From an uncultured Butyrivibrio sp. (GTDB lineage Bacteria > Bacillota > Clostridia > Lachnospirales > Lachnospiraceae): a stretch of DNA of 32,600 nucleotides. Positions 9,669 to 18,730 of this stretch are shown one piece after another (the first letter of the stretch is position 1; each line of letters starts with the position of its first letter). The notes beneath the pieces are model-generated. The model was not told where the DNA came from. It did no database searches and saw only the letters and a program-made list of their open reading frames with translations. The stretch is from the NCBI GenBank assembly GCA_947168335.1, contig CAMVLM010000031.1, forward strand, positions 1-32,600, in the 5' to 3' direction. Position numbers and translations under genes: made by a program.

Positions 9669-11606
9669 CTACATATATCTCTCATACCACTGCTGGAAAT
9701 TGAAAAAGCTCCAGCATATCTTTGAAAAATTAGCTCCGGTAGCAGGTCCACCATCTCCTTTTTCAAGATAATTCCTGATAAAGCCTGAAGCATACTCCGG
9801 ATTAAATACACCCTGGTTTTTGAGGAAACGGATATCTCCGTAGTATTCAAGCTTCTCTTTTAAAGGTCCACGAAGCCATGCATCCATGGGAACACCAAAG
9901 CCCTTCTTGGGTCTGTCCAAAAGGTCTCTTGGAATATAATCATAGGCAATATCCTTAAGAATATGCTTTTTATCCCCATCCATAAACTTATATCTGTGCG
10001 GAATCGCAAAGCTGTATTCCATAACATCAGTATCCATAATAGGGCATCTGCACTCAAGTGAATACTTCATGGAAGCTCTGTCCATCTTTACAAGAATATC
10101 TCCGGGAAGATATGTATCCATATCAAGAAGCATGCGCCTTATCTGCCAGTCATTTACGCCATAACTGCTCTCTACAGGATATTTGCAGGGGACAAATCCA
10201 TCATCACCAAATCTGCCTGCCTTATAATCGCTCATCGACAGCACCGGATCCATAGCTTCCACACCTGTCATAAATGCATGAGCTGACTTGATATAACTGT
10301 CAGAAGCAAACTGTGTCTTGGTCTCGGAATCTCTGTTGCCTGCGACAACCCTGACTCTGAACGGGAATTTATCAATAAGTTTTCCATTTCCTGCCGGAAG
10401 CTTTCCCACTGCATTAACAATAGCTCCGGGGAAATCCAGCTTCTGTGCCTGGGCAACATTCTCATAAATATTATAGCCGCAGAAAAACTCGTCACCACCG
10501 TCACCTGAAAGTGCTACAGTAACCTTTTCCTTCGCCAGTTTACAGACAAGCATTGTAGGGATTTGTGATTCATCCGCAAAAGGCTCGTCATAATAATCCG
10601 GAATGCTCTCAACAAGGTCAAGCATCTCTGACTCATTTATGTAAAGTTCAGTGTGATCTGTTCCCAAATGCTGAGCAACCTTTTTGGCAAATTCAGCTTC
10701 GTTGTATTCTGGTACATTGAATCCTATACTGAAGGTCTTAACCGGAGACTCACTGTTCTCCTGAGCAAGAGCTGTTATAAGTGAAGAATCATATCCTCCT
10801 GACAAAAATGCTCCAAGAGGAACATCGGAAATCATTCTCTTCGATACAGATTTCTGAAGCCTCTTTTTAAGCTCCGCCTTGGCTTCCTCGTAGCTTCCTG
10901 CCGGATTAAGTGCATTCCTGTGATAGGAATCTTTGATGCTCCAGTATTTCTTTTTTGTGATCTGGCCTTTGTAGAAAGTGATCATCTCGCCCGGCTCAAG
11001 CTGCCAAACATTCTCAAAAATACTGTCCGGAGCATTAACATATTGCTGGTACATATATCTGGGAATAATGGATTTGTTAACCCTGGGCACAAAGCCGGGG
11101 CACTTGATTATGGGTTTAAGTTCTGAACCAAAAACAAGATTTCCATTCTCAAGCCAGTAATACAATGGCTTCTTTCCAATCCTGTCCCTTGCAAGAATCA
11201 GCTCATCACTCTCCCTGTCATAAAGAGCAATGGCAAACATACCGTGAATGTGATCGACAAAATTCTTACCCCATTTCAGATATCCGGCAAGAATAACCTC
11301 TGTATCACAGGTGGACTTAAAAGGATAATCAGTCATCTCCTCTTTAAGCTCCAGGAAGTTATAAATCTCTCCGTTAAAAACGACTAAAATCCTGCCATCT
11401 TCCGACACCATGGGCTGATGTCCCAGGGGCGAAAGATCCAGGATTGAAAGACGTCTCTGTGCAAGGCCGATTCTGTAACCGTCATGGCCGTCAATTATTT
11501 CAGCTCCGCTGTCATTGGGGCCTCTGTGGATCATGGTATCGTTCATGATCACAAGGTCCTCCCGGGTTATTTTGTTTTTAGAAAAAAAGCCGCAAATACC
11601 GCACAT
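9669..11606 (-). CDS. asnB: asparagine synthetase-type glutamine amidotransferase (AsnB family), copy 2
   Basis: 645 residues. The reading frame is open further upstream, but the start must be the ATG at 11606: it gives MCGICGFFS with the catalytic Cys2, has AAAGGAG just upstream, and clears the end of the preceding gene by 10 bp. The glutaminase domain is about residues 1-215. The synthetase PP-loop is LSGGYDSS (Asp273), the canonical SGGxDS, followed by LSGDGGDEFFCGY. It shares domain order and many motifs with the AsnB at 3721-5673 but is clearly divergent, so this is not a recent duplication. Two such enzymes in one glycan operon suggest carboxylate amidation on nucleotide sugars or glycan intermediates; that role is inferred. 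Confidence 0.9.
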   Translation of the reverse strand: MCGICGFFSKNKITREDLVIMNDTMIHRGPNDSGAEIIDGHDGYRIGLAQRRLSILDLSPLGHQPMVSEDGRILVVFNGEIYNFLELKEEMTDYPFKSTCDTEVILAGYLKWGKNFVDHIHGMFAIALYDRESDELILARDRIGKKPLYYWLENGNLVFGSELKPIIKCPGFVPRVNKSIIPRYMYQQYVNAPDSIFENVWQLEPGEMITFYKGQITKKKYWSIKDSYHRNALNPAGSYEEAKAELKKRLQKSVSKRMISDVPLGAFLSGGYDSSLITALAQENSESPVKTFSIGFNVPEYNEAEFAKKVAQHLGTDHTELYINESEMLDLVESIPDYYDEPFADESQIPTMLVCKLAKEKVTVALSGDGGDEFFCGYNIYENVAQAQKLDFPGAIVNAVGKLPAGNGKLIDKFPFRVRVVAGNRDSETKTQFASDSYIKSAHAFMTGVEAMDPVLSMSDYKAGRFGDDGFVPCKYPVESSYGVNDWQIRRMLLDMDTYLPGDILVKMDRASMKYSLECRCPIMDTDVMEYSFAIPHRYKFMDGDKKHILKDIAYDYIPRDLLDRPKKGFGVPMDAWLRGPLKEKLEYYGDIRFLKNQGVFNPEYASGFIRNYLEKGDGGPATGANFSKICWSFFNFQQWYERYM

Positions 11607-11616
11607 AGGCGCTCCT

Positions 11617-12723
11617 TTATTTATTCTTCTCCAATATGCTCTCCAGATAGTCACGCCACTGTTCAAAAATGGTCTGAACATTTGCTATCTCTGAGACTTT
11701 AGCTGCCTCTCTGCCAAATCGTTCCGCCAGTTCTTTGTCCTCAATAAGCCTGCATATCCTGTCTGCAAGTGCATCTGAATCTCCGACCGGAATAAGGAAT
11801 CCGTTCTCACCATCCCTTATTATCATTGCAGGTCCACCGGGTGGACAATCGGTTGAAACAACCGGCATACCCATAGCCATTGCCTCCAGCAGCGAATTGG
11901 GAAAGCCCTCATAATCCGAACTGTAAGCATAAACCTCAGCCTTGGGAATCTCTTTATCTATATCATTACAGCTGCCCATGAGAAATACAAAATCCTCCGC
12001 ATGGTTATCAGCTATCTTTTTGTCTATTATCTCTTTTGTTCCATCTCCGGAATCAGGTCCGTATATTTTAAGCACGTAATCAGGATGCTTTTCATGAACT
12101 TTTAAAAAGGCATCCACAAGCATCGGATGATTTTTAAAATCAACAATTCTTGCGTGGTTAACAACTGATTTTTCCTTTACTTCAGGTCTCTTAACACCAA
12201 TAAACTTCGGATTCAAGGGATTGATGATAATTCTGGAATTGTCCTGAAGATAAGGCTTAAAGAATTCCTTCTGCTCTTTAGTCTGGAAAACACATCCTGC
12301 CGCTTTCGGGAAAAGCCATCTGATCTGGATTTTATCAGAAAAAGCATCATAGTTACCTACAGGGTTTATCCTGATTGAAATAACTGTGGGAATTCCTGTG
12401 TGCCTACTGGCCATAAGCGCTCTGTAATTAGCTCTGTGCGCAAAAGCTATAAGAATCTCAGGCTTGTACTCAGAAAGAAACTCCTTGAGATACTTAACTC
12501 TGAGAAAAAACTTAGCTATTCTGTTTTTATTTTCATCCTCCGGGCGAAGTCCCACGTGTACTCTTTTCACTCTCTCATCAAGAGTGTACTCATTTTCTTC
12601 CTGCCACTCAGTTGCCACCAGCACTTCATATCCTTCCTCGGCAAACTGATTTGCAAGATTTGTTACCACGCGCTCCGCACCTCCCTGCCCGAGGCAGTTC
12701 AAGTGGAAGGCAATTCTTTTCAT
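11617..12723 (-). CDS. glycosyltransferase family 4
   Basis: 368 residues, GT-B fold. LGQGGAERVVTNLA is near the N-terminus, ARIVDFKNH marks the start of the donor domain, and EGFPNSLLEAMAMG carries the EX7E motif, followed by STDCPPGGPAMII. Start ATG at 12723 has AAAGGAA nine bases upstream. It is a retaining transferase expected to add one sugar to the undecaprenyl-linked intermediate at the cytoplasmic membrane. It is the closest relative in the window of the GT4 at 8321-9580. Specific sugar not predictable. Confidence 0.92.
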   Translation of the reverse strand: MKRIAFHLNCLGQGGAERVVTNLANQFAEEGYEVLVATEWQEENEYTLDERVKRVHVGLRPEDENKNRIAKFFLRVKYLKEFLSEYKPEILIAFAHRANYRALMASRHTGIPTVISIRINPVGNYDAFSDKIQIRWLFPKAAGCVFQTKEQKEFFKPYLQDNSRIIINPLNPKFIGVKRPEVKEKSVVNHARIVDFKNHPMLVDAFLKVHEKHPDYVLKIYGPDSGDGTKEIIDKKIADNHAEDFVFLMGSCNDIDKEIPKAEVYAYSSDYEGFPNSLLEAMAMGMPVVSTDCPPGGPAMIIRDGENGFLIPVGDSDALADRICRLIEDKELAERFGREAAKVSEIANVQTIFEQWRDYLESILEKNK

Positions 12724-12759
12724 CTATATTTCCTTTCAATCAGGATTTCAAATGGACCA

Positions 12760-14013
12760 CTACCCCCGTCCCCTGGGTCCATTCCCCAGGTTCTCCAGGA
12801 TGTCTCTAAGGTCCTCTGCATACTTTGAAGGGTTATAGGTAAGTGCTCTCTCGTAAGCCTTCTCCCCATATGTCTTCATTCTGTCGCTGTCAGAAAGCAT
12901 CTCTAAAATACCCTCAGCCAGCTTTTTATCACCTTCTGTGATATTAGCGGGATTAAAGTCCTCATGCTCATCCATATCGGGAACAATTATACCAAACTCT
13001 CCGCAAATGATGTCATCAGTTGAGCTTCCGTCAGGCTTCTCGGAAATAAGCCTGTTGTACTCAGCCTCGCTAAGCAATATCTCTCTGGGACCTGTTTTGC
13101 AATCTGCTGCCACACAGGGTTTTCCAAGTGCCATCGCCTCAAGAAGCGCATTGGGGAATCCCTCATGATTAGAGCTGAGTACATACATATCAGCTTCTTC
13201 CACAAAAGGAAACGGGTTTTTCTGAAGCCCCGGAAAGAACACTCTGTCCTGAATACCAAGTCCTTCAGCAAGTCTTCTGAAGGGTGAAAAATCACCTGTT
13301 CCGACTATAACAAGCCTTGCATCAGAGTCTTTCTCCAAAACAAGTTTAAACGCTTTTATAAGATGCCAGAATCCTTTTATATAATCCTGTCTGCCAACTG
13401 AAACCAGAGTATGGGAATACTTTTTGTCAGAAGAAACAGCGCCGTTACCAAAAAGATCTTTTGCTTTCTGATAATCTTCTTTTTCCAGAGCTCTGGTTTT
13501 TATCGCTTCTACTTCCAGCGGATTATAGATATAACTGCTTCTCTCATAGTCATAATCCCTCTTAAGCTCTCTCATGATCTCTTTGGAGCAGGACAGAACC
13601 TGATCGGCCCTGTTACAGAAAAGTCTCACCTGATCACTTCTCTCCATATCTGTGGAGCAGCGAAGTCCGGTCAAAACCTTAGCTCTGTTCCCGCCTTTGG
13701 AAAGAACATTTACATAGTTTGCACTTGATCCGAAACTGTATGAAATATCAATATCAAGCTGCTTTTTTATCTTCCTTACCTTAAGGACTCTTCTAAAAAC
13801 ATTCACAACCTTGCCAAGCTTTCCGAATTTCTTGGTGGAAGGAACATCGATATTGACAACATCCAGTCCGGACACATCATAGTTAATGTCCTTATCCGAA
13901 AAGATCAGGATTGTCACTTTATAATATTTCTGCATGAGTCTGGCAGTTGTAACACAGACTCTTTCAAATCCCCCCTGATGTAACATGGGGACCATTAAAA
14001 GGAGTTTTTTCAT
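12760..14013 (-). CDS. glycosyltransferase family 4
   Basis: 417 residues. LHQGGFERVCVTTARL near the N-terminus and VSVGRQDYIKGFWHLI at the donor-domain start fit GT4; EGFPNALLEAMALG carries EX7E, followed by AADCKTGPREIL. I place the start at the ATG at 14013, which overlaps the preceding stop codon as TGATG; an in-frame TTG one codon earlier is possible but unnecessary. The overlap suggests translational coupling to the upstream GT4. A long insertion after the EX7E region (about residues 295-350, with SEKPDGSSTDD) is also seen in amylovoran-type GT4 proteins. Donor unknown. Confidence 0.92.
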   Translation of the reverse strand: MKKLLLMVPMLHQGGFERVCVTTARLMQKYYKVTILIFSDKDINYDVSGLDVVNIDVPSTKKFGKLGKVVNVFRRVLKVRKIKKQLDIDISYSFGSSANYVNVLSKGGNRAKVLTGLRCSTDMERSDQVRLFCNRADQVLSCSKEIMRELKRDYDYERSSYIYNPLEVEAIKTRALEKEDYQKAKDLFGNGAVSSDKKYSHTLVSVGRQDYIKGFWHLIKAFKLVLEKDSDARLVIVGTGDFSPFRRLAEGLGIQDRVFFPGLQKNPFPFVEEADMYVLSSNHEGFPNALLEAMALGKPCVAADCKTGPREILLSEAEYNRLISEKPDGSSTDDIICGEFGIIVPDMDEHEDFNPANITEGDKKLAEGILEMLSDSDRMKTYGEKAYERALTYNPSKYAEDLRDILENLGNGPRGRG

Positions 14014-15278
14014 CAATCAAATTTTCCTGTCAGATAAAATCTGGTCATAATCTCAGCCTGGGTTCTTACATCGAATCCGGCCTTCTTAATCATATCTATA
14101 AGAGCTTTTGAGGAACCCTCTCTGTCTCCAAGAGCTATACTGTGGTCCTCCGGCTCCTCTATCATCATAAGGTCGTTGATCATTTTTCTGGCCCATACGG
14201 CAGGCAGCTCTTCTATACTCATTCTGCTTACAAGAGGTGTTATGTCCACCTCTGTCGTAATGGAATCAGAAACCAGACACTGCAGTCCTGCTGCCTGAGC
14301 TTCAACAACCGTTCCCGGAAGTCCCTCATATCTTGAAGGGAAAAGGAAGTAATCCATAGCCTGATAGTATTCGTTGGCATTGCTCTTTTTTCCGGCAAAG
14401 ATTACCTTGTCTGAAATCTTAAGGTCATGGCAGAGCTGTTTCATCGTATCCATCAGTTCACCTTCACCTATCATGAGAAGTCTCACTCTCAGACCGTGAA
14501 GCATGCTGAAGGAATTTGCATCATCATGCTCAAGTATCCTTAAAAATTCCGAGAATACCTTAATAAGATACTCATGGTTCTTGGCATAATGAAATCTTCC
14601 AACATGGCCTATTACAATCGCATTGGACAGTCCAAGTTCTTTTCTTATCCTGTCCCTGACCTCTGCATTATAAACAAATCTCCTGAGGTCTATGGCATTG
14701 GGGATGATCCTTACTTCATCAGCATCCGTAAGATGATCTCCAAAGACTGATCTTGCCGCATTCTCGGTACAGGCAAACCTGTAATCACAGGTATCAATAC
14801 TCGACAAAGGACGTCTTATTACCTTTGTCACAATTCCCTTGATTCCGGGGTCCACGCCTGCGCTTCTGGCATGGGCAATTGTTGTACCAACGCCGCATTT
14901 TTTTGCAATGGGCAGATAAATGGAAGCTGTACTGGTCATATGACCCTGAACCATCTTCCACTGACCTCTGTGCTGCATAAAAAACAGCCTAAGAGCATTT
15001 TTGTATTCCCTTAGGTTGGTTCCATGATATCTGGGCACACAGTAAATATTTCCACCCAGTTTCTTTACAGTTTCATCAAAATAATCGGGTTTTCTCACAA
15101 GCATCAGCTCATCAGAAGAAGGAGCCTTTTTACCTGTGGGCTCAGCAGCTGAATGAACCAGGAAGTCAAACTGTATTTTTGTTCTGTCTATATGTCTGTA
15201 CAGATCCATGATACGGCTCTCAGCTCCGCCAAGGCCAAGCGTACCAAAAACATGCAATATCCTTATTGGCTCCGCCAT
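14013..15278 (-). CDS. glycosyltransferase family 4 (EpsF-like)
   Basis: 421 residues. GTLGLGGAESRIMDLYRHID at the N-terminus is the usual opening of EpsF/CapM-like exopolysaccharide GT4 enzymes. IIPNAIDLRRF and IGHVGRFHYAKNHEYLI follow, and EGLPGTVVEAQAAGL carries EX7E. The frame is open to a GTG at 15287, but the ATG at 15278 is preferred because AGAGGTGG lies five bases upstream of it and would overlap the GTG. It sits 2 bp after the DUF2334 gene and overlaps the next GT4 by one base. Donor sugar unknown. Confidence 0.92.
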   Translation of the reverse strand: MAEPIRILHVFGTLGLGGAESRIMDLYRHIDRTKIQFDFLVHSAAEPTGKKAPSSDELMLVRKPDYFDETVKKLGGNIYCVPRYHGTNLREYKNALRLFFMQHRGQWKMVQGHMTSTASIYLPIAKKCGVGTTIAHARSAGVDPGIKGIVTKVIRRPLSSIDTCDYRFACTENAARSVFGDHLTDADEVRIIPNAIDLRRFVYNAEVRDRIRKELGLSNAIVIGHVGRFHYAKNHEYLIKVFSEFLRILEHDDANSFSMLHGLRVRLLMIGEGELMDTMKQLCHDLKISDKVIFAGKKSNANEYYQAMDYFLFPSRYEGLPGTVVEAQAAGLQCLVSDSITTEVDITPLVSRMSIEELPAVWARKMINDLMMIEEPEDHSIALGDREGSSKALIDMIKKAGFDVRTQAEIMTRFYLTGKFD

Positions 15279-15280
15279 CG

Positions 15281-16117
15281 TTACCACCTCTTATGTACTA
15301 AAATGTATTTCAGTCTGGCCATCAGGTACTCCCTGATGCCAAGAAAAGTATCGGCCTCAACCGGGTCGACCATAAGCCATTCATTCCAGGAGACAACATT
15401 GCACTCATCAAAGAGCTTTGAATAGTAATCAAAGTCCTCATTTGTCAGTGTGTTTGTGTGAACTACAAATGTTGTATAGCCATCTCTGGTATCATTCTTT
15501 ACGCTGTCTCTTCTGAAAGAAATTGGATAAAATGCCATATCAAAGCGCTTATAGCAGGCTCTTCCAAAGCCATCGGTGATTCTTCTGAATCCATTTTCAA
15601 GTAGTGCATCAATAGTGTTTTTGTCATAGCTGTGGCTTGGCGCCATAAAAAAGTCAGTGGCGATTCCGTGTGATTCAAGAATCTTTTTACCTTTTCTTAT
15701 CATCTGACTCTGTTCTTCATAGGAGAGTCCTGCGAACTCAGATTGTTTATTAAGTGGAAGAAGTCCGCCTTTTTTCGTGGTGTAAACATGGTGAAGGCCA
15801 TGCATTGCGATTATCCACCCTTCTGTCTGAAGACCTCTTATCATTCTCCAGAATCCGGGATCTTCTTCTGACATATCATCTACAGTCATAGCATCTCTTC
15901 TGTCAGAATGCCTTCTGTCTACTTCCACCGCAATATTTGTCTGTCTTCTGTCTCCCACTCTCTCATCATCCAGGTTTTCAAGCTTGGGATCATGATTTTC
16001 AGGCACAACTCCAATAAGCGGCTGAATATGATGCTCATCCAGAAGACGCTTGAATCTTCTGAATTTTCCCATATCCATGCCGGGAGCTATGTCGTCCATT
16101 CTAATTACAATCTTCAT
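15281..16117 (-). CDS. DUF2334 polysaccharide deacetylase-like protein with Arg-rich insertion
   Basis: 278 residues from the preferred start at 16117 (MKIVIRMDDIAPGM). An upstream ATG at 16150 would add 11 residues that do not fit the family. The protein looks like the NodB-like carbohydrate esterase fold: RMDDIAP (Asp8, Asp9) and MHGLHH match the metal-binding Asp and His motifs, and APSHSYD matches a later catalytic block. Between residues ~47 and ~83, where relatives run straight from the NHDPKL region to DPGFW, there is a charged insertion containing GDRRQ, VDRRHSDRRDAM. Its likely role is removal of an N- or O-acetyl group from a sugar intermediate, possibly de-N-acetylating a HexNAc. 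The start codon is embedded next to a stem-loop (see 16126-16148). Confidence 0.8.
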   Translation of the reverse strand: MKIVIRMDDIAPGMDMGKFRRFKRLLDEHHIQPLIGVVPENHDPKLENLDDERVGDRRQTNIAVEVDRRHSDRRDAMTVDDMSEEDPGFWRMIRGLQTEGWIIAMHGLHHVYTTKKGGLLPLNKQSEFAGLSYEEQSQMIRKGKKILESHGIATDFFMAPSHSYDKNTIDALLENGFRRITDGFGRACYKRFDMAFYPISFRRDSVKNDTRDGYTTFVVHTNTLTNEDFDYYSKLFDECNVVSWNEWLMVDPVEADTFLGIREYLMARLKYILVHKRW

Positions 16118-16125
16118 ACAACAAC

Positions 16126-16148
16126 GCCGCCACGTAAAAAGTGACGGC
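16126..16148 (-). promoter_or_regulatory. RNA stem-loop just upstream of the DUF2334 start
   Basis: On the minus-strand transcript, GCCGUCAC pairs with GUGGCGGC (8 bp including one G-U) around a 7-base loop UUUUUAC. The 3' arm contains the only G-rich sequence (GGCGG) that could act as a ribosome binding site for the ATG at 16117. If it folds, it would limit initiation of the deacetylase-like gene. The pairing is read directly; a regulatory role is inference. Confidence 0.45.
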
Positions 16149-16171
16149 ATATCCCCCGTATTTTCTTAAAC

Positions 16172-16194
16172 GCCCTCTCCTCAAAGGAGAGGGC
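16172..16194 (-). terminator. strong hairpin after the nucleotide-sugar dehydrogenase (partial terminator or processing site)
   Basis: A perfect 10-bp GC-rich stem (GCCCTCTCCT with AGGAGAGGGC) with a 3-base loop sits 34 bp after the dehydrogenase stop codon. On the minus strand it is followed by GUUUAAG, not a long U run, so full termination is doubtful and the downstream genes probably need read-through. It may act as an attenuator or as a 3'-end stabiliser that lowers expression of the distal operon. Confidence 0.55.
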
Positions 16195-16227
16195 TAAATA
16201 ACGAATTCATGGTACTGAAACCGCTTA

Positions 16228-17544
16228 TTACAGTCTCCAGTATGCAAAATCCTCTGAGCTGAATTTGCTCTTATCAAAAATTCCCTTTACGTCAAGGAAT
16301 ACTCTTGTCTTATGGTCAGCTGCATACCAATTCTTAATCTCCTCGGGAGTAATTCCAAGGAAGTCCTCATGAGCAACTGCAACAATGACAGCATCCATAT
16401 CTTTGATGTCTGACATATTGTCAAATGTGATTCCGTAAAGTCTCTTGGCCTCTGCACTGTCAGCCTGAGGATCAACAACAATGGGATCAATTCCGTATTC
16501 TTTCAGTTCGTTGTAGATATCGATTACCTTGGTGTTACGTGTATCAGGGCAGTTCTCCTTGAAAGTAAATCCAAGAATACCTACTTTTGCACCCTTGACG
16601 TTAAGATCCTGTGCAATAAGATTCTTAACGCAACTCTCCGCAATGTATTTACCCATATCGTCATTGATACGACGGCCCGAAAGAATGATCTGGCTGTGAT
16701 ATCCAAGTGACTCTGCCTTATATGTGAGATAGTAAGGATCAACACCGATGCAGTGTCCGCCTACAAGTCCGGGCTGGAACTTGAGGAAATTCCACTTGGT
16801 ACCTGCTGCCTCAAGAACGCTCTTTGTATCAATGTCCATCTTGTGGAAGATCATTGAAAGCTCATTCATGAAAGCGATGTTGATATCTCTCTGGCTGTTC
16901 TCGATAACCTTTGCAGCCTCAGCGACCTTGATAGACTCTGCTTCGTGAACTCCTGCAAGGGCAACAAGCTTGTAAACATTTGCAACCTCTTCAAGAGTCT
17001 CTTTATCCATACCTGAAACAATCTTGGTAATAGTCTCAAGTCTGTGTACCTTGTCACCGGGGTTGATTCTCTCAGGTGAATAACCAACCTTAAAGTCAAC
17101 ACCACACTTAAGTCCTGACTCCTTCTCAAGAATCGGAACACATACATCCTCTGTAACACCGGGATATACAGTTGACTCATACACTACGATTGAACCCTTT
17201 GTAAGATATTTTCCGAGGGTTCTGCTGGCACTCTCAACAGGTGTAAGGTCAGGAGTGTGATCATCATTAACAGGTGTGGGTACTGCAACAACATGGAACT
17301 TACATTCCCTAAGCTTCTCTGGATCAGCAGTGAACTCAACGCTTGTCTCCTTAATAGCAGCATCACCGACTTCTCTTGTGGGATCGACTCCCTTCTTATA
17401 AAGTTCAACCTTCTCTGCATTGAAGTCATATCCGACAACCTTGATCTTTTTAGCAAAAGCTACAGCAATCGGCATTCCTACGTATCCAAGTCCTACAAGT
17501 GAAAGCTTCTCCTCTCCTGCAAGGAGCTTTTCATATAAACTCAT
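16228..17544 (-). CDS. UDP-N-acetylhexosamine 6-dehydrogenase (WbpA/TviB/CapL-type nucleotide-sugar dehydrogenase)
   Basis: 438 residues from the ATG at 17544, which has AAGGAG nine bases upstream; a longer frame starting at TTG would read through that Shine-Dalgarno. The N-terminal Rossmann motif is VGLGYVGMPIA (GxGxxG from residue 18), the substrate loop is ESTVYPGVTED, and the catalytic Cys is in GGHCIGVDPYY (Cys265). The C-terminal domain has GFTFKENCPDTRNTK. The KFQPGLVGGHCIG and YHSQIILSGRRIND stretches point to the UDP-GlcNAc/UDP-GalNAc dehydrogenases rather than UDP-glucose dehydrogenases. It makes a UDP-HexNAc uronic acid by two-step NAD oxidation. That carboxylate is a candidate substrate for the two AsnB-like enzymes of the operon. 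Which epimer is used is not resolved. Confidence 0.92.
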   Translation of the reverse strand: MSLYEKLLAGEEKLSLVGLGYVGMPIAVAFAKKIKVVGYDFNAEKVELYKKGVDPTREVGDAAIKETSVEFTADPEKLRECKFHVVAVPTPVNDDHTPDLTPVESASRTLGKYLTKGSIVVYESTVYPGVTEDVCVPILEKESGLKCGVDFKVGYSPERINPGDKVHRLETITKIVSGMDKETLEEVANVYKLVALAGVHEAESIKVAEAAKVIENSQRDINIAFMNELSMIFHKMDIDTKSVLEAAGTKWNFLKFQPGLVGGHCIGVDPYYLTYKAESLGYHSQIILSGRRINDDMGKYIAESCVKNLIAQDLNVKGAKVGILGFTFKENCPDTRNTKVIDIYNELKEYGIDPIVVDPQADSAEAKRLYGITFDNMSDIKDMDAVIVAVAHEDFLGITPEEIKNWYAADHKTRVFLDVKGIFDKSKFSSEDFAYWRL

Positions 17545-17583
17545 TGTTCTCTTCTCCTTCAAATCACAAATTGACTACAAGTA

Positions 17584-18696
17584 TTATAAATATTTCTTAA
17601 TTTCTGTGATGTACGCATCTATTATACTATATCTGTCAAACTCACGCTCCATCTTGCTACGTGCGGATTCTCCCATGGTTCTTCTCTGGTCTGCGGAAAG
17701 CTTTGCCATCTTCTTCATAGCAGTATATAAGCTGTCAGCGTTTTTTGCTTCAAACAGAAATCCTGTAACACCATCATCTACTATTTCCCTGCATCCGCTG
17801 ATGTTACTTGCCAGAACCGGCCTTGCCGTGGCACTGGCCTCCATAAGCACGTTACTCATTCCTTCGTGATAGCTTGGCATTACAATGACATCTGCCTCTT
17901 TAAGGAATGGATGAATATCCTTGTTAAAGGGGATCATCTTCAGTTCACCCTTTTCCACCGCCTTTTCAACCTGTTCCTTGAAATCATCCTCATAATAACC
18001 TATGGCTGAAACAGATACCTTATCACCAAAGTCCTTGTGGATGCGGCCGGCTGCTTCAAGATATTCTGCAGTTCCCTTCTCAGCCATAAGTCTTCCGACG
18101 TAAAGAAATCTGACCACATCATCCGCATGTCCGGGATATGCTTCTTTATTATGCCTCTTAAGATCAACGCCGGAACCGTTTACCAGTTTCGTGTTTACTC
18201 CACTGACAATTCCGTGCTTCTCAAATATCTCCCTGTTCTGACTGTTTTGGAAAAAGACACATCTGCAATCCTTAAATCCGGTTTTATACATGGCCACAAC
18301 CAGCTTTTTAACAAGGTTCCGTTTGAAGCTTCCGCCCTGGAAAGTAGAACCAAGTCCGGTTATGGTTGAAATATATGGAACCTTAAGTTTCCTGCAGGCA
18401 TAGCCGCCATATACATTGGGCTTTATGGTATATGTCACCACCGCGTCAGGCTTTTCCTCTTTGATAATTCTTTTGTATTCCTTGTACAGCTTAAGGTCCT
18501 CTAAAGGATTCATTCCCCGTCTGTTGATATCAGTGTGGATAACTCTTGCTCCCTCGGCCTTAAGCTCCGGAACTCTCAGATCATCGGGAAGGGATATAAC
18601 AACTTCATGTCCCAACTCCAACAGACCCGTCACCAGTTCATTCCTGAAGTCATACAGGCCTCCTGATGAATTGGCGAGTATCATTATTTTGCTCAT
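17584..18696 (-). CDS. glycosyltransferase family 4 (PglA/CapM-like)
   Basis: 370 residues. The N-terminus ILANSSGGLYDFRNELV and the TYTIKPNVYGG and ITGLGSTFQGG motifs are typical of PglA/CapM-like enzymes, which often add the second sugar to an undecaprenyl-diphosphate-linked first sugar. EGMSNVLMEASATARPV carries EX7E, and SNISGCREIV follows. Being the first transferase after the initiating enzyme in operon order supports a second-sugar role, but this is inference. The ribosome binding site is weak (AAAAGAG, about ten bases before the ATG). Confidence 0.92.
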   Translation of the reverse strand: MSKIMILANSSGGLYDFRNELVTGLLELGHEVVISLPDDLRVPELKAEGARVIHTDINRRGMNPLEDLKLYKEYKRIIKEEKPDAVVTYTIKPNVYGGYACRKLKVPYISTITGLGSTFQGGSFKRNLVKKLVVAMYKTGFKDCRCVFFQNSQNREIFEKHGIVSGVNTKLVNGSGVDLKRHNKEAYPGHADDVVRFLYVGRLMAEKGTAEYLEAAGRIHKDFGDKVSVSAIGYYEDDFKEQVEKAVEKGELKMIPFNKDIHPFLKEADVIVMPSYHEGMSNVLMEASATARPVLASNISGCREIVDDGVTGFLFEAKNADSLYTAMKKMAKLSADQRRTMGESARSKMEREFDRYSIIDAYITEIKKYL

Positions 18697-18730
18697 ATTA
18701 CAATGCTCTTTTCATATGTTTCTCTGAAGA

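Noticed and set aside
11607..11681. 25-codon N-terminal extension of AsnB copy 2
   Set aside because: It would bury the catalytic Cys2, overlap the upstream gene, and ignore a good ribosome binding site before the inner ATG.
12400..12828. 142-codon plus-strand frame over the GT4 genes
   Set aside because: It overlaps two well-supported glycosyltransferase genes and has no family signature.
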